Part shown: positions 44,798 through 54,400 of the stretch, piece by piece
How the letters are laid out: the number at the start of each line of letters is the position of its first letter
Numbering within the stretch: the first letter of the stretch is position 1
Assembly: GCF_001746835.1 (NCBI RefSeq)
Contig: NZ_CP016094.1
Span: 310,001 to 374,000, forward strand
DNA from: Lacunisphaera limnophila
GTDB taxonomy: Bacteria; Verrucomicrobiota; Verrucomicrobiia; Opitutales; Opitutaceae
Reading direction: 5' to 3'
Length of the DNA stretch: 64,000 nucleotides
The notes under the pieces: generated by a model
The model's input: the letters and a program-made list of their open reading frames with translations, nothing else
The model's database searches: none
What the model was told of the DNA's origin: nothing
Position numbers and translations under genes: made by a program

Positions 44798-45232
44798 GAA
44801 AACAGACTTGGTTTAGGAGGACGCCAACCGGTCCATCCGGGCGGGACGACACTCTAGCCGGTCCGTCGCCCCCTGACCATACGCAGGAACACGTAGCCAC
44901 GCCGCCCGCCGCCCCCTCCCTCATCGCTAAATTTAAATCTGAAATCTCAAATCCCCGCTTGTTCCGGCCCGCCCCCAGCCACCAACGCCTGACCGCCCAT
45001 GTCACATCGTGCCAAGCCAACTGGTAACCTAATAGGTTACTATTTTCGGGACCAAACCTCCGGGCAAAGCGAACCAAGCGAACTCAATTCCACCCTTCGC
45101 GCCTTTGCGTCTTCGCGTGAGACCTCTCCTTTTCCGATTCCCCCAGCCCACGCTGGCCCACACCCGGAACGGTCGGCGCGCCTGCCGAAAATCCTACGTG
45201 CACCGCCGCGCGAACGGCATTACCCTGCCCCC
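44798..45232. other. non-coding spacer with palindromic operator and repeats
   Basis: No gene seen in 435 bp. It holds an A/T-rich palindromic repeat (44928-44952), an isolated operator-like palindrome (45024-45040) and a CGCGCCTTTGCGTCTTCGCG element (45096-45124). Confidence 0.6.
45024..45040. promoter_or_regulatory. perfect palindrome GTAACCT-AAT-AGGTTAC
   Basis: A 7-bp perfect inverted repeat with 3-bp spacer in locally A/T-rich DNA, 190 bp before the next gene. This shape fits an operator for a dimeric winged-helix regulator such as an HxlR or MarR protein. No adjacent regulator gene was found. Confidence 0.5.
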
Positions 45233-45655
45233 ATGTCCGATCTCATCACCCCCGGCACCCGGTGGCTCATCACCTTCGCCACCCTCGCCTACGGGGTGGG
45301 CCCGTTCATCATCGACATGAACCGCACCCACCTGACCCACCCCGCCTGGCCGGGCCACGCGCGCTTCCACCTCCTCTGGTCCGCCGTCTCCCAACTCGCC
45401 GTGGCCGGCCTCGCCCTCTGGCTCGTGTGGGCCGACTCCGCCGATCCCGTCTGGCACTGCCGCCTCGCCGTGATCATCGGCCTCGGCATGAACTCCGGTT
45501 TCTGGGGCGCCTTCCTTTTCCGCCGCGCCTACCGCGGCACCCTCCACGACCCCCAAGGCATCCCCCCGCTCTGGGGCAAACTCGACGGCAACCTCCTCGC
45601 CGTCTCCCTCATCACCGCCCTCCTCCTCGTCGCCTTGTGGCAGACGTGGCCCTGA
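45233..45655 (+). CDS. four-helix membrane hypothetical protein
   Basis: A 140-residue membrane protein of unknown family with four hydrophobic helices: LITFATLAYGVGPFIID, LLWSAVSQLAVAGLALWLVW, LAVIIGLGMNSGFWGAFLF and LLAVSLITALLLVALW. Histidines RTHLTH and HARFH lie in the first loop. It may be a small transporter or sensor; no motif supports a function. ATG 45233 was chosen over an upstream start in the repeat region. Confidence 0.75.
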   Translation: MSDLITPGTRWLITFATLAYGVGPFIIDMNRTHLTHPAWPGHARFHLLWSAVSQLAVAGLALWLVWADSADPVWHCRLAVIIGLGMNSGFWGAFLFRRAYRGTLHDPQGIPPLWGKLDGNLLAVSLITALLLVALWQTWP

Positions 45656-46006
45656 AAAGTAACAGGCACCAAGTAACAAGGATCAGGTGCTCGATTCCCC
45701 CCGGCCGGATCAGAGGCCCCTTGCGCCTTTTGCGCTTTTCGCGGCCAACCCCGGTCCCTGCCTCCCCATCCCAGCCTCGCGTTAAGGACGCCAAGCACGC
45801 CATGGATCCAACCCCCCTTGGCGCCTTCGCGCCTTTGCGTGAGACCTGCCTTTTCCCCGGCTTTGTTGGATTTGATATTTGAAATCCGAGATTTCTGATC
45901 CGAGCCATCAGCTCTCAAGTTTTAGGTCTCTGCCTCGCCTAGACGCGCGTTTGTCACATTGCCCGGCTTGCCCGGCCCGCCCCACCCCCTAGCCTGACCC
46001 TCCCCC
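45656..46006. other. non-coding repeat-rich spacer upstream of sixA
   Basis: No gene seen in 351 bp. It has CACCAAGTAACAAGG (45670), the pair of arms GACGCCAAGCACGCC and GCGCCTTCGCGCCTTTGCG (45785-45846) that form a hairpin, an A/T-rich palindrome (45867-45898) and a CTCAAGTTTTAGGTCTC tract. TTTGTCACA at 45950 resembles the -35 word seen before the ECF gene. Confidence 0.55.
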
Positions 46007-46468
46007 GTGCATCTCTACCTGATCCGCCATGCCCACGCCCTCGATGGCGACGATGATGTCGTCCGCCCGCTCAGCCCCAAGGGTCGGAAACAAATCCGCG
46101 CCGTGGGCAAATGGCTGCGTGACACCGGCGCCTTCGAGGCGGTCGAGATCTGGCACAGCCCCCTGCGCCGCGCCGAGGAAACCGCCAAGTTCCTCGCGCG
46201 CCGGCTCAAGTCCAAGGCCCGCCTCACCGATGTGGGCGGCCTGCGGCCCGACGACGCCGCCGATTCGATTTATAAAAAACTCCACCAGCTGCGCCACCCC
46301 GTGGCCCTGGTCGGCCACGAACCGCACCTGAGCGCGCTGGCCTCGCTCCTCGTGGCCGGCGAATCCGTCCCCGCCCGCTTCGTCTTCAAGAAATGCTCCG
46401 TTCTCCGTCTCGACCGCATCGACGGCGTCTGGGCCGTGCGCTGGCAGATCTCCCCCGAACTGGTCTGA
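46007..46468 (+). CDS. sixA: phosphohistidine phosphatase SixA-like
   Basis: A 153-residue histidine phosphatase. The RHG motif is LIRHAHA (His8) at the start and the second catalytic His is in VGHEPHLSALASLLV. ARG-rich and HSPLRRAEETA segments are typical of the SixA branch, which removes phosphate from histidine phosphotransfer (HPt) domains. GTG 46007 is the only suitable start. It may tune the phosphorelay cluster at 11.5-16.5 kb. Its position next to the lipid genes has no evident link. Confidence 0.85.
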   Translation: MHLYLIRHAHALDGDDDVVRPLSPKGRKQIRAVGKWLRDTGAFEAVEIWHSPLRRAEETAKFLARRLKSKARLTDVGGLRPDDAADSIYKKLHQLRHPVALVGHEPHLSALASLLVAGESVPARFVFKKCSVLRLDRIDGVWAVRWQISPELV

Positions 46469-46482
46469 CCGGCGGGGGAACC

Positions 46483-47133
46483 TCACGCTTTCCGTCCGAC
46501 GTACAACAGGTATTCCCACACGCCGCCGTAGGCCCGACACACCCGATCGGTCACCGGCGATAGCGTCTCGCGCAACAGCGGCCGCAGGTGCCCGTCCATG
46601 CGCACATGATTGACCCCCATCCACCGGGCGAACCAGCGTTGCCGCGTGGCGTGGAAATCCACCAGCGCCAGGTGACCGCCGGGAACCAGGTCGCGCCGCG
46701 CCGCCTCGATCGCGGCCTCGAACCCGGGATTGAACATCGAGAGCGCGTACGAGCACAGCACGAGTTGGTGCCCCCGCGCCGCGGCCACCGGCGCATCGTA
46801 GGCGCGCCGCAGCAGCGTCACGCGCGAACCGTACGGCGTTGTCTTGCGCCGGGCGATCGCCAGCATCTCCCCGGACAAGTCCACCCCCGTGATCTGCGCC
46901 CGCGGGAACCGACGCGCCAGCGCCACCAGGTTCCGCCCGGTGCCGCAGCCGACCTCCAGGATCCGCGCCGGCGCGGGCTGGGCCGCGGCCGCCCGTTCCA
47001 GGATCGCATCCCGCCCGAAAAGGAAACTCCAGCGGGTCGCGTCGTAGATCCCGGCGTGCATCCGGTAATAGGCTTCGATCCCGGGCGGGCGCTCCGGAGC
47101 GGCGGGCAGGGAAGGCAGGAAACGGGAACGCAT
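46483..47133 (-). CDS. btaB: BtaB: betaine-lipid N-methyltransferase
   Basis: A 216-residue SAM methyltransferase. Motif I is ILEVGCGTGRNL; SYALSMFNPGFEAAIEAARRDL and PGGHLALVDFHATR follow. The order after BtaA, 14 bp downstream on the same strand, identifies it as BtaB, which makes three methyl transfers to diacylglyceryl-homoserine to give diacylglyceryl-N,N,N-trimethylhomoserine (DGTS). On its own it could be any small methyltransferase; the BtaA neighbour decides it. ATG 47133. It stands with BtaA in one operon. Confidence 0.83.
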   Translation of the reverse strand: MRSRFLPSLPAAPERPPGIEAYYRMHAGIYDATRWSFLFGRDAILERAAAAQPAPARILEVGCGTGRNLVALARRFPRAQITGVDLSGEMLAIARRKTTPYGSRVTLLRRAYDAPVAAARGHQLVLCSYALSMFNPGFEAAIEAARRDLVPGGHLALVDFHATRQRWFARWMGVNHVRMDGHLRPLLRETLSPVTDRVCRAYGGVWEYLLYVGRKA

Positions 47134-47147
47134 GGGAGCAAGACGGT

Positions 47148-48332
47148 TCAAAGCACCTCGGCGAAGTGCAGGCTGCCGTACGTGCCGACCCGGTCGGTGC
47201 GGTGCAGGGGTTCCGTGCGTTCCGGGTGGAAGCGCAGCCGCGACCGCACCCCGGGCGGCACAAAACCGAGGTCGAGCCCGGCCGAACGCATCAGGATCCG
47301 GGTCCCGGGCCGGCTGTTGGCAAAAATCAGTTCCCATTCCTCCGCCAGCGCGGTGGGATCGTGATGCGCGAGCCAGTCCTGGTGGTCCAGCAGCACATAA
47401 TGCGAGTACACCCCGGGATGCTGTTGCAGGAACTGCGTCACGGTGCACGTGTGCGGGTGCACCCGGTCGGCCCGCGCCGCGAGCCCCGGCAGGTTCTCCT
47501 CCCGCAGGTAGTTCGGGCAGCACGACAGCGTGTAGGACCCGGTCATGTAGACCCGCCAGAAATAGTTTTCCCGCGCCGGCAGCTCCGACATCACGTGGCG
47601 CAGTTTGTCCTTCACGTAGGCGGTCACGCCGCCCGGATAGTGATCGTCGATCAGCTTGATCTGCGGCGCCGGCACGCCGAGGAGCGTCATGAGCAGGCGC
47701 TGCCGGATGAGCCAATGACTGAGCTTCCCCCAGATCTTGGGCTCGAGCAGCGCGTACACCCGCGCCTGCTGCGCGAGCGTGTCGGCGTCGAGCAGGCAGA
47801 GCGCGTGATTCTTGATGTTGGGCTTGGCGCGGAACAGGGCGCCACCCATCAGCCAAGCCGCCATGCCGGCCGCCCCGTGGTAATAAAACGACTTCTTCAT
47901 GCTGCCCGGATCAAAGAAGGTGATGTGGTCGTCCCAGAAGGCCTTCGCCGGGGCCGACAGGCCCGCCCGCAGGGCCCGGTACACCGGGCGGAACCGCTCG
48001 TGCGAACCGATGCCGAAGAATTCAAACAGGTCGCCGAAATCGCCCCGCCGGATCAGCGCCAGCTTGAGCTCAAGCACGGCATTCTGGCGGTGGTTCACAT
48101 CCACCGCATGGATCTCGGCCGGACCGTCGAGCAGGTAGTCGAGGGCATTGCAGCCGGCGCTGGTGATCATCACCACCCGGCTCCGTTCGTCGAGGCCCAG
48201 CAGCTGCCGGTCAATGCGCGGATCCTCCCAGCAGGCGTTGTAGATGAGCTGCCCGCCATGGACGTGGTGAAAGACCAGGTCGTGGGTCGCCTTGAGAAAA
48301 CGCCGGGGAAAGACAGTGCGGGATTCGGCCAT
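47148..48332 (-). CDS. btaA: BtaA: SAM:diacylglycerol 3-amino-3-carboxypropyltransferase
   Basis: A 394-residue enzyme that moves the aminocarboxypropyl group of SAM onto diacylglycerol, giving diacylglyceryl-homoserine. DUF3419/BtaA hallmarks are QLIYNACWEDPRIDRQLLGL, VMITSAGCNALDYLLDGPAEIHAVDVN and NAVLELKLALIRR (SAM site). The rest (FDPGSMKKSFYYHG, YLREENLPGLAARAD) is typical. The product feeds BtaB. The lipid replaces phospholipids, classically under phosphate limitation. ATG 48332 gives MAESRTVF. It is divergent from the RidA gene; no Pho box was seen in that spacer. Confidence 0.93.
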   Translation of the reverse strand: MAESRTVFPRRFLKATHDLVFHHVHGGQLIYNACWEDPRIDRQLLGLDERSRVVMITSAGCNALDYLLDGPAEIHAVDVNHRQNAVLELKLALIRRGDFGDLFEFFGIGSHERFRPVYRALRAGLSAPAKAFWDDHITFFDPGSMKKSFYYHGAAGMAAWLMGGALFRAKPNIKNHALCLLDADTLAQQARVYALLEPKIWGKLSHWLIRQRLLMTLLGVPAPQIKLIDDHYPGGVTAYVKDKLRHVMSELPARENYFWRVYMTGSYTLSCCPNYLREENLPGLAARADRVHPHTCTVTQFLQQHPGVYSHYVLLDHQDWLAHHDPTALAEEWELIFANSRPGTRILMRSAGLDLGFVPPGVRSRLRFHPERTEPLHRTDRVGTYGSLHFAEVL

Positions 48333-48509
48333 GTTTTCGCGAGCAATCCACGGGCCGGGCCCCGGCTCAATCCCAAGCCTCCGTCCCGATGCAAACTTTA
48401 CCTGTCCGACACATTGGCCCCGCCCTTGCCCTCGCCCTCGTGGGAGCCCGCGCCTCGCCCCGTGGGAAGGAGTTTTACCCGGCCCGGGGTTTAGCCTCAA
48501 TCTCCCCCC

Positions 48510-48947
48510 ATGAAATCCCTGCTCCTGCTCTGCCTCCTCGCCGTCACCGCCTTGGCCGCCGCCGACCCGGCCCCCGCGCCCAAAATTGAGAAATTCAAGC
48601 TCGGCGACTGGGAGGACGACATCGGTTACCGCGCCGCCGTGCGCGTGGGCGACACCCTCTACATCTCCGGCATCGCCGCCGCCGGCCCCATGCCCGCCGC
48701 CATCGCCAGCGTCTACGGCGAATTGAAAAGCGTGCTCGCCGCCCACGGCCTCACCTTCGCCCACGTCGTGAAGGAAAATCTCCACACCACCGATCTCGAG
48801 GCGGTGAAGGCCCATCAACCGCTGCGCCGCGCCTGGTACGGCCAGGATTTCCCCGCCGCCACCTGGGTCCAAATCAGCCGGCTCTACCAACCCGACCAAA
48901 TCCTCGAGGTCGAGCTGATCGCCGTCTTCCCCGCCGCGACCCGCTGA
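48510..48947 (+). CDS. exported RidA-family (YjgF) protein
   Basis: A 145-residue protein. The RidA fold is seen in RAAVRVGDTLYISGIAA, VVKENLHTTDLEAVKAHQPL and LEVELIAVFP. RidA deaminates reactive enamines from PLP enzymes and normally works in the cytoplasm. Here an N-terminal signal peptide (SLLLLCLLAVTALAAADP) precedes it, so it is probably exported. The canonical Arg in the active site (R-xx-xxxxP) is not clear: the segment reads WVQISRLYQPDQILEVE. Exported RidA-like proteins are uncommon and their function is open. Confidence 0.78.
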   Translation: MKSLLLLCLLAVTALAAADPAPAPKIEKFKLGDWEDDIGYRAAVRVGDTLYISGIAAAGPMPAAIASVYGELKSVLAAHGLTFAHVVKENLHTTDLEAVKAHQPLRRAWYGQDFPAATWVQISRLYQPDQILEVELIAVFPAATR

Positions 48948-49083
48948 GCTTCACGCGGCGGCCTGGAACCGCTTGCGGGGCCACGTCCGCCCGCAGCCAA
49001 GTCCTGCTCCGTGGGGAACGGCGCTCGGCGACACCCGGTTCAGCCGGCGGCGCGGGTAGAAACAGCGCGCTTGGTGCGCCCGC

Positions 49084-49353
49084 TCAGATCCCCGCCAACT
49101 CTTCACCTGGCGCGGGCGCGGGCATGGTCGCGTCCGCGGCCGCCGGCGGACCGGCCTCGAAGGAGAGGATGTCCCCCGGCTGGCACTCGAGCGCCGCACA
49201 GAGCTGCTCGAGCGTGCTGAAGCGGATGGCCTTGGCGCGGCCGGTCTTGAGGACCGACAGGTTCTGCGGCGTGATCCCCACCTTCTCGGCGAGCGTGTTC
49301 AGGCGCATTTTGCGCCGGGCGAGCATCAGGTCGACATTGACGATGATAGGCAT
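49084..49353 (-). CDS. XRE-family HTH regulator (YozG-like)
   Basis: An 89-residue cytoplasmic DNA-binding protein. Residues 1-65 are a Cro/CI helix-turn-helix: VDLMLARRKMRLNTLAEKVGITPQNLSVLKTGRAKAIR, then FSTLEQLCAALECQPGDILSF. The last 24 residues are Ala/Pro-rich. This HTH type normally stands next to a DUF2975 membrane protein, as here (11 bp after it), forming a conserved pair. It probably represses its own operon through the TATCG repeats upstream of the DUF2975 gene. Confidence 0.88.
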   Translation of the reverse strand: MPIIVNVDLMLARRKMRLNTLAEKVGITPQNLSVLKTGRAKAIRFSTLEQLCAALECQPGDILSFEAGPPAAADATMPAPAPGEELAGI

Positions 49354-49364
49354 GGGGGGCTCCG

Positions 49365-49889
49365 TTAGATGGTGAGTTCGCTCTCTTCGCGCAGTTCGGC
49401 CGCCATCTCGGCCAGCCAGGAGATACCGATGATGACCGCCCCGATGATGAGGATGTCGGCGTCCAGCCTGACCGTGTGCTGCGCCTGCGTCGCGAGCATC
49501 AGCGGCAGGAAGGCGCCGGCCAGCTTGACCAGGCCCCACAACACGCAGGTGACGCCGAGCTGACGGATCTGCCGGGCCGAGTCCAAGGTGAAGATTTCCC
49601 GACGCGCATAGTTGCCCAGCAGGTGACGGAGGTGACCCAGGCCCTTGGCGGCCACCGCCGCCGCGGCCAGCACCACCGCGGCGAGGAGCAGCCGTGAGGT
49701 CAGCATCAATTCGGAAGGCACGAAGGTCTGGCCGTCGAACGTGATGTGCGCCGTCCACCCGGCCAGGATCGAGGTGGTGGCCGCGACACCGATGATGGCG
49801 ACCGGGATGAAAAGGCCCGTGCACACGGTCCGCAGGAGCCTGCTGTAGCGTTCGATCTTAAGAAGTTTGGTCTCTGTATCTGAATTCAT
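49365..49889 (-). CDS. DUF2975 membrane protein
   Basis: A 174-residue protein with four membrane helices (TGLFIPVAIIGVAATTSIL, LTSRLLLAAVVLAAAAVAAKGL, VTCVLWGLVKLAGAFLPLML, ILIIGAVIIGISWLAEM). This architecture, followed directly by a YozG-type HTH gene, is a known pair of unknown function, thought to act as sensor plus regulator. The DUF2975 signature NYARREIFTLDSARQIRQLG is present between helices 2 and 3. ATG 49889. Confidence 0.87.
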   Translation of the reverse strand: MNSDTETKLLKIERYSRLLRTVCTGLFIPVAIIGVAATTSILAGWTAHITFDGQTFVPSELMLTSRLLLAAVVLAAAAVAAKGLGHLRHLLGNYARREIFTLDSARQIRQLGVTCVLWGLVKLAGAFLPLMLATQAQHTVRLDADILIIGAVIIGISWLAEMAAELREESELTI

Positions 49890-49941
49890 GGTGGTTGTGG
49901 GGTTACGCCCCTCACCATCGGCACAGATCAGCGTTAGTCAA

Positions 49942-49964
49942 TATCGAATTATCGTTTATCGATA
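49942..49964. promoter_or_regulatory. three TATCG repeats in the DUF2975/HTH promoter
   Basis: TATCG words at 49942, 49950 and 49957 with 8- and 7-bp steps; the last forms the palindrome TATCGATA. The stretch is A/T-rich in a G/C-rich genome and lies about 53 bp before the DUF2975 start. It may be the operator of the HTH protein. The rest of 49890-50061 shows no gene. Confidence 0.5.
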
Positions 49965-50061
49965 CTTTATTACTGATTAAACGTATCCAAACCCCGAACC
50001 AAACTCCTAAACCTCTGATCAAGAGAGCTCGTCCGTAGCCGGGGTCGCGAACCGCCGCCGC

Positions 50062-51411
50062 TCACAACCCCGCCAGGCGCGCCGTGGCGTCGCCGAAGCG
50101 GTCGAGCTTCACGCCCATGCGGTCCATGAGCGACAGGTGCAGGCTCGACACCTTGCGGTTCTCATCCCCGGCCGTGAGATAATCCAGCACGCGTCCGGTC
50201 TGCAGCGTCCCGCCACCCTTGCCCGCGAGCAGGATCGGCAGCCGGTCCGCGCTGTGCGCGTCTCCGTCGAACAGGCTCGAAGCCATCATCAGGATCGAGT
50301 GGTCGAGCATCGTGCCCTCGCCTTCCTTGATCTCCTTCATCCGCTGCGTGAGGTAGGCGAACTGCTCGATGTGAAACTGGTTTGTCCGGAGGTACATCGC
50401 CTCCTTGTCCGCCGCCTTGCCGTTGTGCGTGAGGTCGAGGTGCAGCGCCCCCTGCACACCCTGCAGGAACCGGAAATTCATCTGCGAAAGGTCGTTGTTC
50501 AGCATCAGCGTGGCGATGCGGCTCTTGTCCATCTGGAACGCCAGCACGGTCAGGTCCAGCATCAGCTTCATGTGCTCGGGCACCAGCTGCGGCAGCTCGT
50601 TGGCCGGGCGCGGCAGGTTCGGCTGCGCGAGGGTCGGCCGCCAGCCCTCGAGGCGCTCCTCGCGGTTGGCCCGCTCGATGCGTTTCTCGATGTCGCGGAT
50701 CGATTCGAAATACTCCTGCAGCTTCACGTGGTCGTCCCGGCTGACCTTCCGCTTCAACCCGGCGGAATCCTCGCGCACCTCGTCCAGGATGCTGCGGTCA
50801 AGTTGCCGCCCCGTACCATCGCCGACCAGCCGGTCAAAGGCGCGGCTCGGGTAGATCTCCTTGGTCGCCGGCTTGGTCGGCGAGATCCACGACAAACTGG
50901 ACCCGTAGATCATCGACAGGCCGTCCTCCAGCCGCAGCTCGTTGGGTTCGATGCCGAGCACCAGGCTCGGGACCGCCGTGTGATGGCCGATCTGCGCCGC
51001 CAGCACCTGGTCCATCGTGGTGCCCACCCGGATCTCCCCCGGGTCCAGGCTGACCGGTGCGCCCGACAGCAGGTTCATGCGACCCAGGTGGGGGCTCGAG
51101 GAATCCAGCGCCGCCTGGCTGTAGAGCCCGTTAATGAAGACCATGTCCTCCCGGTGCGGCGCCATCGACGCCAGCGCCGGCCCGAGCTCCATTGTGGCAC
51201 CGGTGCCGCGCGCCCACCAGTGCGCGGGCTCCACGCCGTTGGAGAAATACACAATGCCCAGCCGCAACGGCGGCCCCGCCGTCTTCGCCGCCGCCCCGGC
51301 CGCGACCTGGCCGAACAGCGGCATCGACTCCAGCCACGGCAACGCCAGGGCGACGCCAACCCCCCGCAGGAAATGCCGCCGGGACATGGGAGCAGGGCTG
51401 GAGTGGCTCAT
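50062..51411 (-). CDS. DUF1552 exported protein (Tat signal)
   Basis: A 449-residue protein starting with a twin-arginine signal ([22 protein letters not shown]). DUF1552 features: [47 protein letters not shown] and [22 protein letters not shown]. The family is common in Planctomycetes and Verrucomicrobia, nearly always beside a DUF1592-type protein, and its role is unknown. It overlaps the upstream gene by ATGA, so the pair is cotranslated. The C-terminus is complete. Confidence 0.9.
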   Translation of the reverse strand: MSHSSPAPMSRRHFLRGVGVALALPWLESMPLFGQVAAGAAAKTAGPPLRLGIVYFSNGVEPAHWWARGTGATMELGPALASMAPHREDMVFINGLYSQAALDSSSPHLGRMNLLSGAPVSLDPGEIRVGTTMDQVLAAQIGHHTAVPSLVLGIEPNELRLEDGLSMIYGSSLSWISPTKPATKEIYPSRAFDRLVGDGTGRQLDRSILDEVREDSAGLKRKVSRDDHVKLQEYFESIRDIEKRIERANREERLEGWRPTLAQPNLPRPANELPQLVPEHMKLMLDLTVLAFQMDKSRIATLMLNNDLSQMNFRFLQGVQGALHLDLTHNGKAADKEAMYLRTNQFHIEQFAYLTQRMKEIKEGEGTMLDHSILMMASSLFDGDAHSADRLPILLAGKGGGTLQTGRVLDYLTAGDENRKVSSLHLSLMDRMGVKLDRFGDATARLAGL

Positions 51412-54400
51412 GGGGTGGAAGGGGTGAGACCTGAAACGTGGGACCTGAGACTCGAAAGTGGAGTCCCGCCGGCAGCGGGGGAATGGTAGTCAGCCTGCAC
51501 ACTTTCGCACCCTTGTCGGTGCCGAAACTGGCGGCTGGAGACGATTTTCACCGCGAGGTCGGCGAAGGCCGCCTCCCCACCCGCGCCGACCAGGTCGTCC
51601 ACCAGCGCGCGGTCGGATGCCAGCACCGTGCGGCCGAGCGCGTAGCCGATCATCTTTTTCGCCAGCGTCTTCCGGACCTGCGCGTCGCGGCTCTCGAGGT
51701 AACCCAGCAGACCGGGCACCCCGGAAATCGTGCTCTTGTCCGCAAACTCTCCGGCCACGTCCACCGCCGCGCCGTCCTCGTAGGCGGTGCGTGAGCGGCC
51801 GATGGCGTCGAAGCCCTCCAGCGGGAAACCCAGGGGATCGATCCGCAGGTGACAGTTGGCGCAACTCGCGTTGCGTTTGTGCGCATCCAGCCGCGCCCGC
51901 AGCGTGAGCCCACCAAAGGCCGCCGGATCCGACGGCAACGTGCCCGCATCCGCCGGCGGCGGCGGGGTCGGCGTGCCGAGGATGCGCCGCAAGATCCAGT
52001 CGCCACGCTTGACTGGGCTCGTGCGCAGCGGGGCCGAGGTCGTCGTGAGCACCGACCCCAGCCGCAGGGCGCCGCCGCGGTTCAGCGTGCCGGCGTTGCC
52101 GACGCGCTCCACCGCGGTGGTCGAGGTGACCGGCGCGGTCACGCCATAAAACTCCGCCAGCGGGCGATTGAGGAAGGTGTAGTCGGCATGCAGGATCTCG
52201 CGCAGGGGCCGGCCCTCGCGCACGATGTACTCGAAGGTCGAGACGGCCTCGTCGTACATGGCGTTCTTCACCTCGTTGGTGAATTCCGGGAACCGCGCCT
52301 GGTCCACGCCGGTGAAGGCATCGAACCGATAAAAGCCCAGCCACTGGCCGAAGAACTCCGTCGCCAGCCGGCGCGCCTTCGGGTCCGCCGTCATCCGGCG
52401 TACTTGTCGCGCCAGTTGCTCCGGCTCGCGCAACTCCCCGGCGGCCGCGGCACGGCGCAGCTCCTCATCCGGAACCGACGACCACAGGAAGAAACTCATC
52501 CGGCTCGCCAGCTCCCAGTCGTCGAGCGGTCGCTCGGCCGGGTCGGCCGTCGGCTCCAGCCGGTAGAGAAAGGCGGGCGACACCAGCACTCGCGCGAGCA
52601 CGGCCTTGATCGCCTCGTCATGGTCCAGCTTCAGCGCCGTGCGGCTCCGCGCATAGAAGGCCCGGAGCCGCGCCTCCTCCCCCTCGGCCAGCGGCCGGCG
52701 CCAGGCCCGGGCGGCAAATTCCAGCGCGTCTCCAAGGTGGCGTTCCTCGCCCTGCCGCCGCGCCTGCGTCACCTCGTCGAAATGCCGGCGCAACGCCGCC
52801 ACATAGGGCCGGGCCGCGTCGGGCAGGGCGGCGAGGCGGGCCTCGTCCATGTCCTCCATGCGCGGACTGTCCAGCTTCAGCCCAAAATGCTCGGCCAGCA
52901 TGCCCAGGTACGCCGTGTGGTAGGGCCACGAGCCAAAGAGGTCGTTCCACGCCTCGTTCAGGCGCTGCCGGTCGGCGCCGTCCACCAGCTTCTCGGTGAA
53001 GAAGGCGTCGTTGCGCTGGTATTTCACCTTCAGCACGAAGGCGTCGTGCTCCGCGCCGTTGTAGGTGTTGTCAAAGGGTGCCGGCACCGGGTCGCGATCG
53101 GCCGGGTTCGCCTCGCCGTGCGAATTAGGCGGCAGCAAGGCGGCGTATTCCGCCAGGCCGGCCCGGAATTCCCGGTAACCCGGGCTGGCCGGGTCGCCCA
53201 CCAAAATGCGGTGACGCTTGTCGCGGGCCCCCGGCGGCAGGACGTCGGACACCAACACCCGCACCACTGCGTCGCGGTCGCCGCCCAGCTCGGCGTCGGC
53301 CTCGAAGAAATACACCGTGTCCGCCAGCGCGCGCCCCGCCAGGCTCGCCGCGAGCTCGGGGCCGGTCAGCCGGATGGTCCGCGGTCCGGTGGCGGCGAAA
53401 TCGTCGGGCCCGAGGCGCGTGCCGTCCGCGCTCTCCCCGAAGCGGAAGGCCGCCGCCTGGTCCGGGGACAACACCGTCCGCAGGGGCAGCGTGGCCAGGA
53501 TCGGGCCGGACACCGCCGCCCGCCGCGCTTCCTGCACCACCGTGGCTCCGACGAGGAACTTGTCCTCGGGCGGCACGACTTCGCGGATGACAATCCGCGG
53601 GTTCCGCCAGATCACCACCGGCTCGCGGCCCGGCCGCGGGTTCACGTCGTCAAAGGACAGGTGCAGGGTCCACGGTCCCGGCAAGGTCGGCACGAACAGC
53701 ACCGGTTTCACGCCGGCCGGGGCCGGGGGGAATTCCGGCGCACCCAGCCGGTAAAGATAACGGTGCTGCGGCGCCGCCTTGAGCGAGACGTCGTCAAACT
53801 CGATCGGGCTCTCGTCGCCCTGCCCGCCCGCCGCCAGGTCGCCGCGCGCGAAGAACCAGCTCGGCCACGTCGTGAGCTTCCGGTAAAGCTCATCGCAGCC
53901 CGCGCGCGCCGCCGCCTGGGCGGCCGCCGGGTCCGCGCCAGGTGCCGGCAGCGCCTGCCAGCGCGCGATGGTCTCCCGCGTCGGGAAACCCGGGTCGGGC
54001 CGGTTGACCACGGCCCAGATGTGCTCGGCAAACGGACCGCTGATGCCTTCCTTCGCCGCCAGGCCGCGCAAGGTGGCGTCCGGGTCGCCCAGCGCGGCCC
54101 GGTGCCGGTAATACCAGCTGACATAAAACGCCTGCCCGTAGCGCTCCAAGCCGAAGGGCCGCCCGCCCTCGCCCGAGGCCACGCGGAAACCATGGGCGGC
54201 GTAGAGGGCGTTGATGCGATCGAGCGCGGACAGTTCCACGCCCGTGCGGCCGGCGTCGGCATGGAATTGCAGCGGTCCCGCGCCGACCACCGCGTGGTCC
54301 GCGATCACCTTGGCCGCCTCGAGAAACCGCTCGAGGGTGGCGTCCTGCACGAACTGCACGTCGCCAAAGTTGGTGAACCCCTCCCCGCCCACCGAGTCGC

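Noticed and set aside
48333-48509. Pho box upstream of btaA
   Set aside because: No pair of CTGTCAT-like repeats at 11-bp spacing was found in the spacer.
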